This document shows positions 45,957 through 55,358 of a stretch of 64,000 nucleotides of DNA, piece by piece. Numbering within the stretch: the first letter of the stretch is position 1; each line of letters opens with the position of its first letter. Both the position numbers and the translations under genes were made by a program. Source of the DNA: Lujinxingia sediminis (lineage in GTDB: Bacteria; Myxococcota_A; Bradymonadia; Bradymonadales; Bradymonadaceae); assembly GCF_004005565.1 (NCBI RefSeq), contig NZ_SADD01000001.1, positions 434,001 to 498,000 on the forward strand. Direction: 5' to 3'. Under the pieces are notes generated by a model. The model saw nothing but the letters and a program-made list of their open reading frames with translations. It made no database searches and was not told where the DNA came from.

Positions 45957-46922
45957 ATGGGACACCATCACGATCATAACAATGCGTTGAGCCGACGAGC
46001 TTTTATGAATGCGCTCCTGGCCGCCGGGGCCGGTGTGGCGGCAGCCGGGTGGGGGGCGGCCTGTTCGCCGCAGTCCGCCGGCGCGTCGAACAGGTTGACA
46101 ACGTCGAGTCGGGGCGACGAACAGGGGCAGGCTCCTGAAAAGCAGGGCGGTGCGCGGATGCCGGTGGGCTTTGTCGGGCACGGCGCACCGACGCTCGCCA
46201 TCGACCCGGGGAAAGGCGGTGATCTGGCGCGCTGGTCCAAGGCGTTGCCGACGCCGCGCGCCATCCTGGCGATAAGCGCCCATTGGGAAGATGCCCCGGC
46301 GAGCGCCGGGACAACCCGGGTGCAAGATCTCATGTACGATTTTTACGGGTTCCCCGAAGAACTCTATCAGATCGAGTATCCCTCTCCCGGCGCCCCTGAT
46401 CTGGTGCGGCGCATCGGAGCGTTGATGGGCGAAGAGGTCACCCGGCACGATCGCGCGCTCGACCACGGGGTGTGGGTGCCCCTTCTCCACATGGCGCCGC
46501 AGGCGGATGTCCCGGTGCTGCAACTCTCGCTGCCTTCGCGGGAAGGGCCGGAGGCGCTCTTTGAGCTCGGGCGCAAACTGGCCCCGCTGCGCGATGAGGG
46601 GATCTTTATTCTGGGGAGCGGCAACGTCGTTCATAACCTGCGCCGGCTCTCCTGGCATGATCCCGATGGTGCGGTGCCTCCGGGATGGGCCTCGGAGTTC
46701 GACCGTTGGGTTGAGGAGGTCATCGATCAGGGCGACTTTGATGCGCTGGTCGACTACCGCCACAAGAGTCCGGGGCTGCGCATCGCGCATCCGACTGAAG
46801 AGCACTTCCAACCGCTGCTCGTGGCCGCCGGTGCAGCGAGCGTCCAACGTGACCCGGTGGGCTATCCCGTGAAGGGGTTTGAATACGGGAGTATCAGCCG
46901 GCGTTGCGTGCAGTTCGGCTGA
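45957..46922 (+). CDS. Tat-exported LigB-type extradiol dioxygenase (YgiD/DODA-like)
   Basis: 321 residues. The N-terminus carries a His-rich start (MGHHHDHNN), a twin-arginine motif (SRRAFMN), a hydrophobic stretch and a possible lipobox (GWGAAC), so it is likely exported folded. From residue 65 it matches the class III extradiol/4,5-DOPA dioxygenase family: PVGFVGHGAPTLAIDPGKGG, AILAISAHWEDAPAS, YPSPGAPDLVRRIGALMGE, DHGVWVPLLHMAPQADVPV, ILGSGNVVHNLRRL. The family metal-binding His residues are present. GAGGAGG is well placed before ATG 45957. Family members normally are cytoplasmic, so the leader is unusual. The substrate (a catechol) is unknown. Confidence 0.87.
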   Translation: MGHHHDHNNALSRRAFMNALLAAGAGVAAAGWGAACSPQSAGASNRLTTSSRGDEQGQAPEKQGGARMPVGFVGHGAPTLAIDPGKGGDLARWSKALPTPRAILAISAHWEDAPASAGTTRVQDLMYDFYGFPEELYQIEYPSPGAPDLVRRIGALMGEEVTRHDRALDHGVWVPLLHMAPQADVPVLQLSLPSREGPEALFELGRKLAPLRDEGIFILGSGNVVHNLRRLSWHDPDGAVPPGWASEFDRWVEEVIDQGDFDALVDYRHKSPGLRIAHPTEEHFQPLLVAAGAASVQRDPVGYPVKGFEYGSISRRCVQFG

Positions 46923-47207
46923 GCGCGTAGGTTGTGCGCTGTCGTTGATAGCCCGGGGGGGCTGCATCGAGAGCGCTCCGGGCCGTGGTGCAAAACCTCG
47001 TTCATGCCCATGCCTGACCCTGGGCTTTGCGCCTTGCCCGCAGCGTTATCGATGTTGCATCCCTCGGCGTCTGCTAGTGCGCATGGTGCAGTACATAGGG
47101 CGGGGTAAAAGGCCACAAAGGGGCCGAAGTTCCCTTCCCACGATCTGGTCTCATGGAGTAGGCTTTCAGCCATCATCCACTGTGAGAACATTTCTGGGAG
47201 TAGTGCC

Positions 47208-48134
47208 GTGACGTCTACGCGAAGCTGGATTTATGTTTGCGCCGCGCTCTGTGCGGGTCTGGTTACCCCAATTGTCAGCGCCGAAGAACTCGTCGAAGAG
47301 TCGATTGATGAGGAGTTTGGTGAAGCGTTGGTCGAGGAAGAGCCGGCGGCGGCCGAAGTCGGTGGGTTTCATTTGCAGTCCTCGCTGGCGATTCGTCCTT
47401 TTCCCATCGGGTTGGCACTGCGCACGCAGGGCGGTTTCAAAAAGGGGCTCTTTGAGAGCGATTCGCCCTTACTCTCGGGCACCTACATCGACGGCGGCAT
47501 CTCGACCTCGTTGAGCCCGGCGGCGTTCTGGGCCGGGCCGTATCTGGAGCTTCTGCCCGTGGCGGTGCTCAAACTTAAGGTAAGCGCGAATTTTATGACC
47601 TACTTCGGCACGTGGGGGTACCTCTACGTGCCCGGAGACGCCGCCCAGGATTGGAGTCTGGATGCGCTGAGCGCGTCGGCTGATCAGGGCCTGGGACAGT
47701 CGACCACGGGCATGATGGTGGAGGCCGAGACGACTCCGCAGATGAAGGTGGGGCGCGTGGTCTTTCAGGCCCCGACGACCTTCGGCTGGATGAAGATGGA
47801 CGTGGCAAATAACTACTACGAGCCCATCTACGATCTCTTCTTTGCGCCGGAGGATACCTACTGGGTGACGCGTCCGACGCTCGGGTACCTTTTTGGGGAG
47901 AACCCCGCGGAGAGCTTCGTACTGCTGGGCGTGCGCTGGGAGCACACCTCGATCGCCAACTCCGGGGTGGTCCGCGATACGGTGGGACTGCTCTTTAACT
48001 GGAAGTTGCCCTCGAGTTATCTGAGCTGGGGCGATGCCTCGATCTCGGGTTTTGGAGGCATGCACATCGATCACCCCAACCGTGGGGAGCTCTCGCCATA
48101 TCTGGGGATTCAGGCGGGAGTGAAGCTGTTCTGA
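47208..48134 (+). CDS. Putative outer-membrane beta-barrel protein
   Basis: 308 residues starting at GTG 47208, with GGGAG eight bases upstream. A signal peptide (to about VSAEE) is followed by an acidic Glu-rich segment (LVEESIDEEFGEALVEEEPA) and then alternating hydrophobic/polar strands with many aromatic residues (FHLQSSLAIRPFPIGLALRT, YLELLPVAVLKLKVSANFMT, VLLGVRWEHTS). It ends in GIQAGVKLF, with the terminal Phe expected for recognition by the Bam complex. No family was recognised; barrel assignment is from strand pattern. It stands alone. Confidence 0.7.
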   Translation: MTSTRSWIYVCAALCAGLVTPIVSAEELVEESIDEEFGEALVEEEPAAAEVGGFHLQSSLAIRPFPIGLALRTQGGFKKGLFESDSPLLSGTYIDGGISTSLSPAAFWAGPYLELLPVAVLKLKVSANFMTYFGTWGYLYVPGDAAQDWSLDALSASADQGLGQSTTGMMVEAETTPQMKVGRVVFQAPTTFGWMKMDVANNYYEPIYDLFFAPEDTYWVTRPTLGYLFGENPAESFVLLGVRWEHTSIANSGVVRDTVGLLFNWKLPSSYLSWGDASISGFGGMHIDHPNRGELSPYLGIQAGVKLF

Positions 48135-48186
48135 GCGTGGGATGAGGCGTTGTGTTTCGGTGTTTTAAAAAGCATGACGATGCAGG

Positions 48187-48216
48187 CAGGCCGGACACCA
48201 AGAGGTGCCCGGCCTG
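48187..48216 (+). terminator. Hairpin after the barrel gene
   Basis: CAGGCCGG-A-CACC pairs with GGTG-C-CCGGCCTG around a short loop (one mismatch), 53 bases after the stop. It has no long T-run, so it is a weaker terminator call. Confidence 0.6.
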
Positions 48217-48547
48217 TATTGCTCTGCGCGGCAGGGACCCCGTGAATGCGCCGTGTGAGGTGATGCGGCGACGTCGGAGGCCCCGGCTTGCTTGCGCGTC
48301 GAAGGAGGCGGTCGTGCAGCGTATATGCGGGAGAAAAGACGTTGGTCATGGAGGGAGTGTGGCGAGCGTTGGCGAGTTGGAGTGCTCTGTAAGGGCTCGC
48401 GCGGGGGCAGTGCGGCGACAGGCGTCAGTCAGTGGGGGGATTTTGAGCCCCGGTGCGCGTGGGCAGAGTGGTGATGGTGCGTGACGAGGGGCGAGATGAG
48501 AGCACCTGTGGGTAAGGTCCGAACGCCCGGGGAGACGCACTCGCAAC
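48217..48547. other. Intergenic region without recognisable gene
   Basis: About 330 bases between a plus-strand gene end and the terminators of a minus-strand gene. Frames here are Arg-rich or lack ribosome-binding sites. Nothing else was identified. Confidence 0.5.
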
Positions 48548-48581
48548 GAAGCCCCGGGAACGCGCGGGTTCCCGGGGCTTC
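48548..48581 (-). terminator. 14-bp perfect hairpin downstream of propeller lipoprotein gene
   Basis: GAAGCCCCGGGAAC pairs exactly with GTTCCCGGGGCTTC over a six-base loop. It is GC-rich, without a T-run. With the next hairpin it marks the 3' end of the minus-strand gene. Confidence 0.65.
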
Positions 48582-48600
48582 ATCGTAGGTGATGCGCGGG

Positions 48601-48629
48601 GCCGACGCTCCCTGAAAGGGAGCGTCGGC
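48601..48629 (-). terminator. 13-bp perfect hairpin just after propeller lipoprotein stop
   Basis: GCCGACGCTCCCT and its exact complement flank a three-base loop, 11 bases from the stop codon at 48640. No T-run; likely transcript end or stability stem. Confidence 0.65.
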
Positions 48630-48639
48630 GGCGTGTCAT

Positions 48640-50412
48640 TTAGTGCCCATGCCCGTGACCCTTACCGGGGTGGCCCGGACGCCCGAAGGAGCAACGAAGC
48701 GCTCCGCGACCGCGCGGAGCGATCTTGACCACGGAGTTGTCCGTATCAACGCTGACGTAGATCACGCCGCAATCATCAACGGCGATGCCGTTGAAGATGT
48801 AGGTCGGGGGCATACCGGAAGGGCCGGCCATTCCGATGTTGAGGCCGCTGGCCAACACGGACTTCTCGCCAGTCTCCACATCGATACGGGTGACCTGATT
48901 AAGGCCGGTTTCGACGACCAGAAGGTCGCCATCTTCATCGACGGCCATGCCTTCGGGAAAGGAAAGCCCCTGAGCGACGACTTCAGGCGCAGCGAGCGCC
49001 TGGCCATCCTCGGCGATGAGGTAGACCGATCCGGTGACCCAGTCGGCCGCCCAGAGGTCTTCGCCGTCAGTGGCCAGGCCGGTGGGCACGGGGATCGCAG
49101 CGAGCACCTCTTTGTCGGTAGTGCCGGCTTCACGGCGCACAACGCGGTTCGCGGTCAGCTCGGCCACGATGAGATCGCCCTGGTAACGAATCGCATTAAG
49201 AGGCGTGGAAAAATCGGCGTGGCTCTCCACGACGGCTTCCTGCGCCGGATCCCAGGTCTGGACGACGTTGGCAAACCAGGAGCTGGTCAGCACGCGGTCG
49301 CCGTCAGCGCTCGCCGTTATCGGGGAGGCCAGCGCGGAGACGCCGATCACGGAGTGAATCGAAGCGGTCAGGCGCCCGGTCAACGTAGAGAATCCCTTCA
49401 TGGAGAGGGCGTCGGCCACAAAGACGGTCTGCCGGCCCTGGTAGGGAACCACGGCGACGCCACCGGGAGCGACAAGTCCCTCGCGGGTCAGGCTGCGCAT
49501 GCGGCCGCTGGGGAGCACTTTGCGTACCCAGCCGTCGTGGGCGTTGGTGATGTAGATGGTGTCGTTGGCGTCAAATGCCAGGTTGTCGGCACCAGCCTCG
49601 TCGGCCACTGCGACCACATGGGTCTGACCGGTGTCCAGGTCGAGCGCGATGATCTCGCCGGTGTACTGATCGACGACGTGCAGGATTCCCTGAGAGTTGA
49701 ACTTCACGGCAGCCGGCACCTGAAGGCCGTCGAGCACGGTGGTAAACGTCCCGGTGTCAACGTTGACGCGTACGACGTCCCCGGCGAACCATCGCGGACC
49801 GTAGAGCTGGCCATCCGGACCGAACTTCATGCTGTTGAGTCCGGCATAGCCGGTTCCGACGAGGCGAGGAGCATCGACCCCTTCGGGATCGAGCTCGTAG
49901 AGGGCGTCGCCCAAAAAGACGATTGTTGCGAAGAGGCGTCCGTCCGGAGACATGGCGATCGCGTTCACGCCGGGGGCCAGTTGGGCGACGGTGGTCTTGA
50001 CCCCGTCGGGGCTCAATCGGCCGACTTCACCGGTAAGAAAGGAGGTCCAGTAGAGCGATCCGTCCGGACCGAAGATAAGGTCGTCCGGAGAGTCCACGCC
50101 GCGCTCAGTGCCAATCATGTCGATGATGCGGCCGGAGCGCGGGTTGACCACCGCGATAGCCCGGGAGAGTACGCTGGCGACGTAGAGATTGCCGTCCGGG
50201 CCAACCACGATACCGTTGGTAGCATGCAGATCAGCACCGGTCGTCAGGGTGCGAATCCGATAGTCGGAGTCCACTGATGCCGAGGTGTGCGACAGGGCGG
50301 CCTGAGACTCGCCAGTTGTCTCCTCGTCGCCACCACCACATGCGGCCAGGAGCAGCGCTCCGGCAGCCAACGTCGAAGTCCATCGAGCAGCGCGCATTGA
50401 TACAGCTTTCAT
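48640..50412 (-). CDS. Beta-propeller (NHL/Vgb-like) lipoprotein
   Basis: 590 residues from ATG 50412, with GGGAGAG about seven bases upstream. The signal peptide ends in the lipobox ALLLAAC. The mature part consists of repeated blade-like segments with the pattern G-hydrophobic-DG-LYV (NGIVVGPDGNLYVASVLSRA, DDLIFGPDGSLYWTSFLTGE, GMAVDEDGDLLVVETGLNQV), as in NHL, SMP-30 or virginiamycin-lyase-like propellers, apparently more than one propeller's worth. The end is GHPGKGHGHGH, a His/Gly tail that could bind metal. No catalytic set could be confirmed. Probably an envelope-exposed binding protein or lactonase-like enzyme. Confidence 0.82.
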   Translation of the reverse strand: MKAVSMRAARWTSTLAAGALLLAACGGGDEETTGESQAALSHTSASVDSDYRIRTLTTGADLHATNGIVVGPDGNLYVASVLSRAIAVVNPRSGRIIDMIGTERGVDSPDDLIFGPDGSLYWTSFLTGEVGRLSPDGVKTTVAQLAPGVNAIAMSPDGRLFATIVFLGDALYELDPEGVDAPRLVGTGYAGLNSMKFGPDGQLYGPRWFAGDVVRVNVDTGTFTTVLDGLQVPAAVKFNSQGILHVVDQYTGEIIALDLDTGQTHVVAVADEAGADNLAFDANDTIYITNAHDGWVRKVLPSGRMRSLTREGLVAPGGVAVVPYQGRQTVFVADALSMKGFSTLTGRLTASIHSVIGVSALASPITASADGDRVLTSSWFANVVQTWDPAQEAVVESHADFSTPLNAIRYQGDLIVAELTANRVVRREAGTTDKEVLAAIPVPTGLATDGEDLWAADWVTGSVYLIAEDGQALAAPEVVAQGLSFPEGMAVDEDGDLLVVETGLNQVTRIDVETGEKSVLASGLNIGMAGPSGMPPTYIFNGIAVDDCGVIYVSVDTDNSVVKIAPRGRGALRCSFGRPGHPGKGHGHGH

Positions 50413-50697
50413 GATCGACTCTCCCGGTAAAGGCATGCTGCCCCGAAGTGGGGTCAGCACTCAAACATGCACCGATGATAGGAGAGCGTTTGTTGGGCAT
50501 CAAATGTTAAGTTATATGATGATGGTCCTTGACAGGATCTGCGGGGGTGTATCTAAGGCCTTGTATTGATTGAACAAAACGGGGTCGGTGTGGTCGCGTG
50601 TCGGGGAGTGTGTGCTGATGTGTGATGGGGTGGTCGGACGTGGGTGTCTGTATGTTTGCGTCTGTTTCGATCGCCCGTTTGGGGTGTGTTGAGGTGC
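50413..50697. other. AT-richer intergenic region
   Basis: This gap upstream of the propeller gene and downstream of the histidine kinase gene is visibly AT-richer than the surroundings around 50500-50600 and should hold the propeller gene promoter. A plus-strand TTGACA at 50529 has TATCTA only 15 bases later and no gene follows it, so it is not called as a promoter. No gene is seen. Confidence 0.45.
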
Positions 50698-50739
50698 AAA
50701 AAAAACGACCACCGAGGCCCGGGGGGCAGCGGTGGTCGT
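50698..50739 (-). terminator. Rho-independent terminator of the hybrid kinase gene
   Basis: Read on the minus strand: ACGACCACCG, a 15-base loop, CGGTGGTCGT and then a T-run. It lies 54 bases past the stop at 50793. Confidence 0.92.
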
Positions 50740-50792
50740 CTGAGAGTCAGTTCCGTCGGTAGGGAGACGGTTCCCGGGGGGGAGATGCCTCC

Positions 50793-53342
50793 TCAGGTGG
50801 AGGCATCCTCCGGGGAGGCATCCTCCGGGGAGGGGGCAGGGCGTTTGTTGGAAATCACGGTACGCACATGCTGGCGGACCTGGGCCAGGAGACGCTCGCG
50901 ATGTTCGCCAAACCCCTCGCCGCTCTTGCCGCCCTTGGTGAGGATCTCACTTGTGTCGCGACGCAGCTGAGCCTCTTCCTCCGGGGAGAGTTCCCGGGCT
51001 GTGACCACGATGACCGGGACTTTGCTGTAGTCGGGATGGTTGCGCAGGCGTCGCAAGAACTCAAATCCATCGAGGTTCGGCATCATCAGATCCAGGAGGA
51101 CGAGCGCCGGATCGATGGTTTCGAGTTTTTTCAGGCCGATGCGACCGTCTTCGGCCTCGACCACGCTCCAGCCGTCATCTTCCAGGGTGCGCCGCATCAG
51201 AGAGCGGGTGGGCTCATCGTCTTCCACCAGCAGGATCTCGCCAGTGCTTTCATCGGGCCGTCGGTAGTTGTTGAGCGTCTCGATGAGGCGTTTGCGGTCG
51301 ATAGGTTTGACCAGGTAGTCGTCGGCTCCCAGTGCGAAGCCGCGCGCGCTCTCGTCGAGCATGGTGACCATGACCACCGGGGTGTCGCAGAGTTCGGGGT
51401 GATCTTTGATCTTCGAGAGGAGTGTCCAGCCATCCATCGAGGGCATCATCACATCGAGGGTAATGACGTCTGGACGAAGTTGTTCGGCCAGAATCAGGCC
51501 TTCGGAACCATTGGCGGCCGTGACCACGGAGATGCCCTCACGCTCCAGCAGTCGGCGCAGCAGGTCGCGCATGGTGGGGTCGTCATCGACGACGAGCACC
51601 GTCTGGCTGCCGGCGTTTCGGAGTGAGGCGGGGAGATCTTCGGCGAGGGTAGCATCCTCGCTCTCGGTGTCGGTGGCGCGCAGATTGGTGGCCAGCTTGA
51701 CCGTAAAGAGGCTCCCCTTACCGGGGGTGGATTCCACTTCAATGCCACCGCCCAGAAGTTCGCAGAAGTGGCGGGTGATCGTCAGGCCAAGGCCGGTGCC
51801 GCCAAATTCGCGGGTGGTCGAGGAGTCGGCCTGGGTAAACGCCTCGAAGATTGCTTTGAGTTGCTCCTCATCGACGCCCACCCCGGTGTCCTCGACCTCG
51901 CAGACCACGTGTTTGTAGGTCTCACTGGGGTACATCCGCATGGTGATGGTGCCATCGGAGGTGAACTTGCAGGCGTTGCTAAGCAGGTTAAAGAGGATCT
52001 GCCGCATCTTGGTGGCGTCGGTGTTCATGTAGCCGAGCTCGTCGCTGATCTCGACCTTAAGCGTATTGTGGTTCTTCTCGGCCAGGGGCATCACCGTGGA
52101 GCGGATGTCTTCGACCAGGTGATGAATATCGAACATCTCGACGTGCACGCTCATCTTTCCCGCCTCGATTTTGGAGAGGTCGAGGATGTCGTTGATCAGC
52201 GCGAGAAGGTGGGTGCCGGCGGTGCGAATGCGGCTTAAGTCGGGCAAGAACTCCGAGACGACACTGCCGTCTTTGGGCGAGTCCTTCTGGAGGTATTCGA
52301 TCTCCTCGATGATGATCTCGGAGTAGCCGATGACGGCGTTGAGCGGGGTGCGCAGTTCGTGGCTCATGTTGGCCAAAAATGCGCTCTTGGCCTGGTTGGC
52401 GTGAATGGCGGCATCGCGGGCCTGGCGGATCTCGTGTTCGGCCTGCTTGCGTTCGGTGATATCGCGCAGGACCAGGATAAGGCGGTCGCCCAGGGTGCCG
52501 AAGGCGATCTCGGCGGGGAACTCCCCGGAGGAGCGGACGCCGGTGTGCTCCAGCGACTCGCCGGTGTCCAGATCCTCCAGCGTGCCTTGATCCATCGAGC
52601 TGACAAGTGCGGTGATGTGCTCTCCGGCGATCGTGCCGTGCTCGCGCTCAAAGATTCGAGCGGCGGCCTCATTGGCCGTGAGCACCTTGCCCTCGTTGTC
52701 GACGGTGATGATGCCATCGGGGGCAGTCTCCAGCACCGCGCGTGTTTCGCTCTCGCGCAGGCGTACCTCTTCGGTAAGCCAGCTCTGCAGGTCGTCTTTA
52801 AGCTGCAGGACGACGTGAGCGGTGACCGCCATACCGATCAGACTGATGCCTCGCTGCACATTGGCGACGACCGGAGGCAGCGCCGTAGGCGTGAATTCAT
52901 AGCCGGTGAGTGTCCCCACCAGCACCGCGCCCCAGCTCAATACGACGGCGTAGAGCCACATCTTGGCAGTGCGGCGCCCCTGGAAGAGGTTGGCCAGCAG
53001 CGGGAGAATCGCCGGCCAGACGATCGCTGGCGCGGAGAGTCCGCCGTTCTGGTGAATCAAAAAGTAGAGCAGGATGTAAATCGGACCGACGATCAGGTGG
53101 CCAGCCCAGTCCATGCGCGACGTGGAGCGCAACAGCAGCGGTGCGGTGGCCACGGTGCTGCCGCAGAGCGTCAGGGCGAGTGCGGCCTGATATGAGCCAC
53201 CCGAGAAAGAGATCGATGCTGCGACTGCGGCCCAGAAGACAACAGTAAACGTTGTCTTTACCCCGATTTGAGCACGTTTAAGCTCAATGCCGTTCTCGGC
53301 TTTGAGCGATTCCGGGATGAAGAAATCCGTAAACTTACCCAT
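50793..53342 (-). CDS. Membrane hybrid histidine kinase with two receiver domains
   Basis: About 849 residues from ATG 53342 (53348 also possible). Five or six hydrophobic helices occupy about 25-175. A PAS domain follows (RAVLETAPDGIITVDNEGKV, RLILVLRDITERKQAEHEI). The HisKA phospho-His is in FLANMSHELRTPLNAVIGYS (about 330). The ATPase domain has ILFNLLSNACKFTSDG, EVEDTGVGVDEEQL and FGGTGLGLTI. Two receivers follow: VLVVDDDPTMRDLL with Asp in VITLDVMMPSMDG, and ILLVEDDEPTRSLM with Asp in LVLLDLMMPNLDG. The tail ends in a 15-bp-repeat-encoded SPEDASPEDAST. It is a complete phosphorelay start without a visible Hpt or partner; the stimulus is unknown. Confidence 0.93.
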   Translation of the reverse strand: MGKFTDFFIPESLKAENGIELKRAQIGVKTTFTVVFWAAVAASISFSGGSYQAALALTLCGSTVATAPLLLRSTSRMDWAGHLIVGPIYILLYFLIHQNGGLSAPAIVWPAILPLLANLFQGRRTAKMWLYAVVLSWGAVLVGTLTGYEFTPTALPPVVANVQRGISLIGMAVTAHVVLQLKDDLQSWLTEEVRLRESETRAVLETAPDGIITVDNEGKVLTANEAAARIFEREHGTIAGEHITALVSSMDQGTLEDLDTGESLEHTGVRSSGEFPAEIAFGTLGDRLILVLRDITERKQAEHEIRQARDAAIHANQAKSAFLANMSHELRTPLNAVIGYSEIIIEEIEYLQKDSPKDGSVVSEFLPDLSRIRTAGTHLLALINDILDLSKIEAGKMSVHVEMFDIHHLVEDIRSTVMPLAEKNHNTLKVEISDELGYMNTDATKMRQILFNLLSNACKFTSDGTITMRMYPSETYKHVVCEVEDTGVGVDEEQLKAIFEAFTQADSSTTREFGGTGLGLTITRHFCELLGGGIEVESTPGKGSLFTVKLATNLRATDTESEDATLAEDLPASLRNAGSQTVLVVDDDPTMRDLLRRLLEREGISVVTAANGSEGLILAEQLRPDVITLDVMMPSMDGWTLLSKIKDHPELCDTPVVMVTMLDESARGFALGADDYLVKPIDRKRLIETLNNYRRPDESTGEILLVEDDEPTRSLMRRTLEDDGWSVVEAEDGRIGLKKLETIDPALVLLDLMMPNLDGFEFLRRLRNHPDYSKVPVIVVTARELSPEEEAQLRRDTSEILTKGGKSGEGFGEHRERLLAQVRQHVRTVISNKRPAPSPEDASPEDAST

Positions 53343-53348
53343 AAGCAT

Positions 53349-53665
53349 ACATCCATTTTCAGCGAGTACAGACCGTGCTGTTGTCGTGAGTGCGGAGACG
53401 CACATTGCTGCCGTCGGCGAGTCCGCCGCGACGAAACTTAGGGCTAGCTTGAAAGGCTCGCGGGAGCCTACGTATCGTCGAACTCAGTCTTGAAACTTCT
53501 GATTGCTTACCACAAACGAGGTGATGGGCCGAAAAAATGGGATGTCGCGAACCATGTGTCTCCATCCGATAGTCAATTTCCCGGAGGAGGACAAGAGAGG
53601 CTTTTATGCTCGCCAGGGAGGAGAGGGCTGGCCGTCGGGGGACACCGGGACGCAAAAACCCGGGC
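53349..53665. other. Intergenic region with no supported gene
   Basis: About 317 bases upstream of the hybrid kinase and downstream of the flippase-like gene, both on the minus strand. Plus-strand frames here (for example from 53503) have no domain and overlap the flippase-like gene in antisense. The kinase promoter is expected in the right part; no clear boxes were identified. Confidence 0.45.
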
Positions 53666-54685
53666 TCAGGTGGTGCCGTGCTCGAAGGGGGAATCCGGGG
53701 CGCCTGGAGAAGAGGGAGGACGTCGCTCATAGCTCAGTAACGCGAGCGCGCCCACGCCTACGCCAAACCAGAGCGTCGTCAGGCGGATCAGGTAGGTCGC
53801 AGCCAGGGCCGGGGCGCTCGCGGACAACAGTCCCAGCAGGAGCAGCGCGCCGACCATGCTGCCTTCGGTCAGGCCCAGGCCCCCGGGCAGAAAGCTCAGC
53901 GCGCCGAGAAGGGTGGAGATCGCGTAGACAAAGAGCGCTTTGTAGACGGTCAACTCCATCGCCCCCAGAGCGTCGAGGATGCACCAGAACGCCAGGCCCT
54001 CCAGCGACCAGGACAGCGCGCTGAGCAAGGTTGTGGAGCCAAGCAGTGCTGGCGAGAGCAGCGTCCGCATGGAGGCGTACGCCTGACGAAGTTGAGGTTG
54101 AAGACGAGAGACTTTCGGGAGGCGTCCGACGCCGTCGATCACCGCGTGGACGAGCCGCTCGGACTGCAACGCGCCGATGAGGGCGAGTACCGCGACCAGT
54201 GCTCCGACGAAGATGCCGGCACCGAACTCAAAGGTGAGCACCCCGAGTGCTCCAATCGCGAAGAGACCCAGCAGGTCGGTGAGGCGTTCGGCAAAGACCA
54301 CCGGCGCGCTGTGTGCGATCGGCACCTGGTAGCTTCGGCGCAAGAGAGCGCTTTTGAGTACCTCACCGACCTTGCCCGGAGAGATCGACATGACCAGCCC
54401 GGCGAGAAAGATCTGCAGGCTGGGCCGCCAGGGCACCTTGATGTCGAGGTGGTCGAGGTAGAGTTGCCAGCGCATAAAGCGAAAGGCGTAGTTCACCGAA
54501 CTGAGCGCGCACGCCAGAAGGACCACCGAGACCGGCACCTTCCCCAGGGCCGGGATGAGCTGGTCAAGGTCGGCCCAGAGCGCAAAACCGCCGTAGAGCA
54601 GCACCGCCAGAACAAGCGCCCACATCAGGCGTGCCAGGCGCAGGGGGGCGGGCCCGGCAGGGGGCGTTGGCGAGGACGAAGTCAT
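53666..54685 (-). CDS. Flippase-like integral membrane protein (UPF0104/LPG synthase TM family)
   Basis: 339 residues with about eight membrane helices. Family features are VNYAFRFMRWQLYLDHL, the conserved LVMSISPGKVGEVLKSALLR and VVFAERLTDLLGLFAIGALG, and near the end GALSFLPGGLGLTEGSM. These match the lysylphosphatidylglycerol synthase transmembrane family (PF03706, UPF0104), several members of which act as lipid flippases. There is no synthase domain, only the membrane part. ATG 54685 has no strong ribosome-binding site. The C-terminus is a short Pro/Ser-rich tail. Substrate unknown. Confidence 0.9.
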   Translation of the reverse strand: MTSSSPTPPAGPAPLRLARLMWALVLAVLLYGGFALWADLDQLIPALGKVPVSVVLLACALSSVNYAFRFMRWQLYLDHLDIKVPWRPSLQIFLAGLVMSISPGKVGEVLKSALLRRSYQVPIAHSAPVVFAERLTDLLGLFAIGALGVLTFEFGAGIFVGALVAVLALIGALQSERLVHAVIDGVGRLPKVSRLQPQLRQAYASMRTLLSPALLGSTTLLSALSWSLEGLAFWCILDALGAMELTVYKALFVYAISTLLGALSFLPGGLGLTEGSMVGALLLLGLLSASAPALAATYLIRLTTLWFGVGVGALALLSYERRPPSSPGAPDSPFEHGTT

Positions 54686-54797
54686 CGTGTTACCGCGGGA
54701 GAGGGATGTTCATGGCGAGCTTTACGCTCCTTTTGGTACCGGGGTACCATGGCGGTGCCGGGCGGCCAACGCAACGCTTCTTACGTCGAGTGACACT

Positions 54798-55349
54798 ATG
54801 CGCGAAGGAATGAACGGAAGTCGGCAGAAGACCACAACGCTGATTGTGGCTCTGTTATGTCTGGCGCTCCAGGCGTGCGCGTATAACTACGCCGCGCGCG
54901 AGGGGCGTCGTGCGGCGAGCACCGAGCCCGAGAGCACGGCGGCGCCAGAAACGGGTGCGTCGACCGACACGGCCCATCAGACGGAGGCATCGAGCAAGCA
55001 GCCCGCGCACGAAGCCGTTGAGGATGAGGGGGATATCTGCGGGCGTCTCGTCTTTGAGGTGCATTATTTCGACGCAGAGGCCCGTTACGTTCGACAGCTC
55101 GCCTGTGAGAGTGGCGAGGTTCTCAATGTGCAGCGCGTACCGATGACGAACTCGTTTCTGGAGCGCGCCCGTCAGGCTCGCCACCCCGAGCAGGTATGGT
55201 ATGTGCTGGTCGATCCGGAGGGGCTGCGCACCCGCTACCTGACCAATCCTCAGCTGCGCGAAGTTCAGGCGCGCTATCAGAGCGAGCTGGTCGGGCGAGA
55301 CCCGATCGACGACGTGCTGATCTATCAGCTTCATATCGAAGGTTTCTAG
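54798..55349 (+). CDS. Small lipoprotein of unknown function
   Basis: 183 residues with a signal peptide and lipobox (CLALQAC). After a Thr/Ala/Glu-rich linker (about 35-75) a compact domain follows with a Cys pair (GDICGRLVFEVHYFD and RQLACESGEVLNVQRVPM) and WYVLVDPEGLRTRYLTNPQL. ATG 54798 lacks a clear ribosome-binding site; ATG 54810 is an alternative. It lies nine bases before the HEAT-like gene, so it is probably the first gene of a three-gene operon with the products at 55359 and 57211. No family was recognised. Confidence 0.75.
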   Translation: MREGMNGSRQKTTTLIVALLCLALQACAYNYAAREGRRAASTEPESTAAPETGASTDTAHQTEASSKQPAHEAVEDEGDICGRLVFEVHYFDAEARYVRQLACESGEVLNVQRVPMTNSFLERARQARHPEQVWYVLVDPEGLRTRYLTNPQLREVQARYQSELVGRDPIDDVLIYQLHIEGF

Positions 55350-55358
55350 GAGGCCGCA

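Noticed and set aside
45957-45985. His-rich N-terminus looking like an affinity tag or vector sequence
   Set aside because: The His run is interrupted by Asp/Asn and followed directly by a natural Tat leader; no vector sequence surrounds it.
48643-50277. 544-codon open frame on the plus strand
   Set aside because: It is antisense to the propeller lipoprotein gene; no leader, domain or plausible start.
50529-50555. Plus-strand promoter TTGACA/TATCTA
   Set aside because: The spacer is only 15 bases and no gene or clear RNA follows before the kinase terminator.
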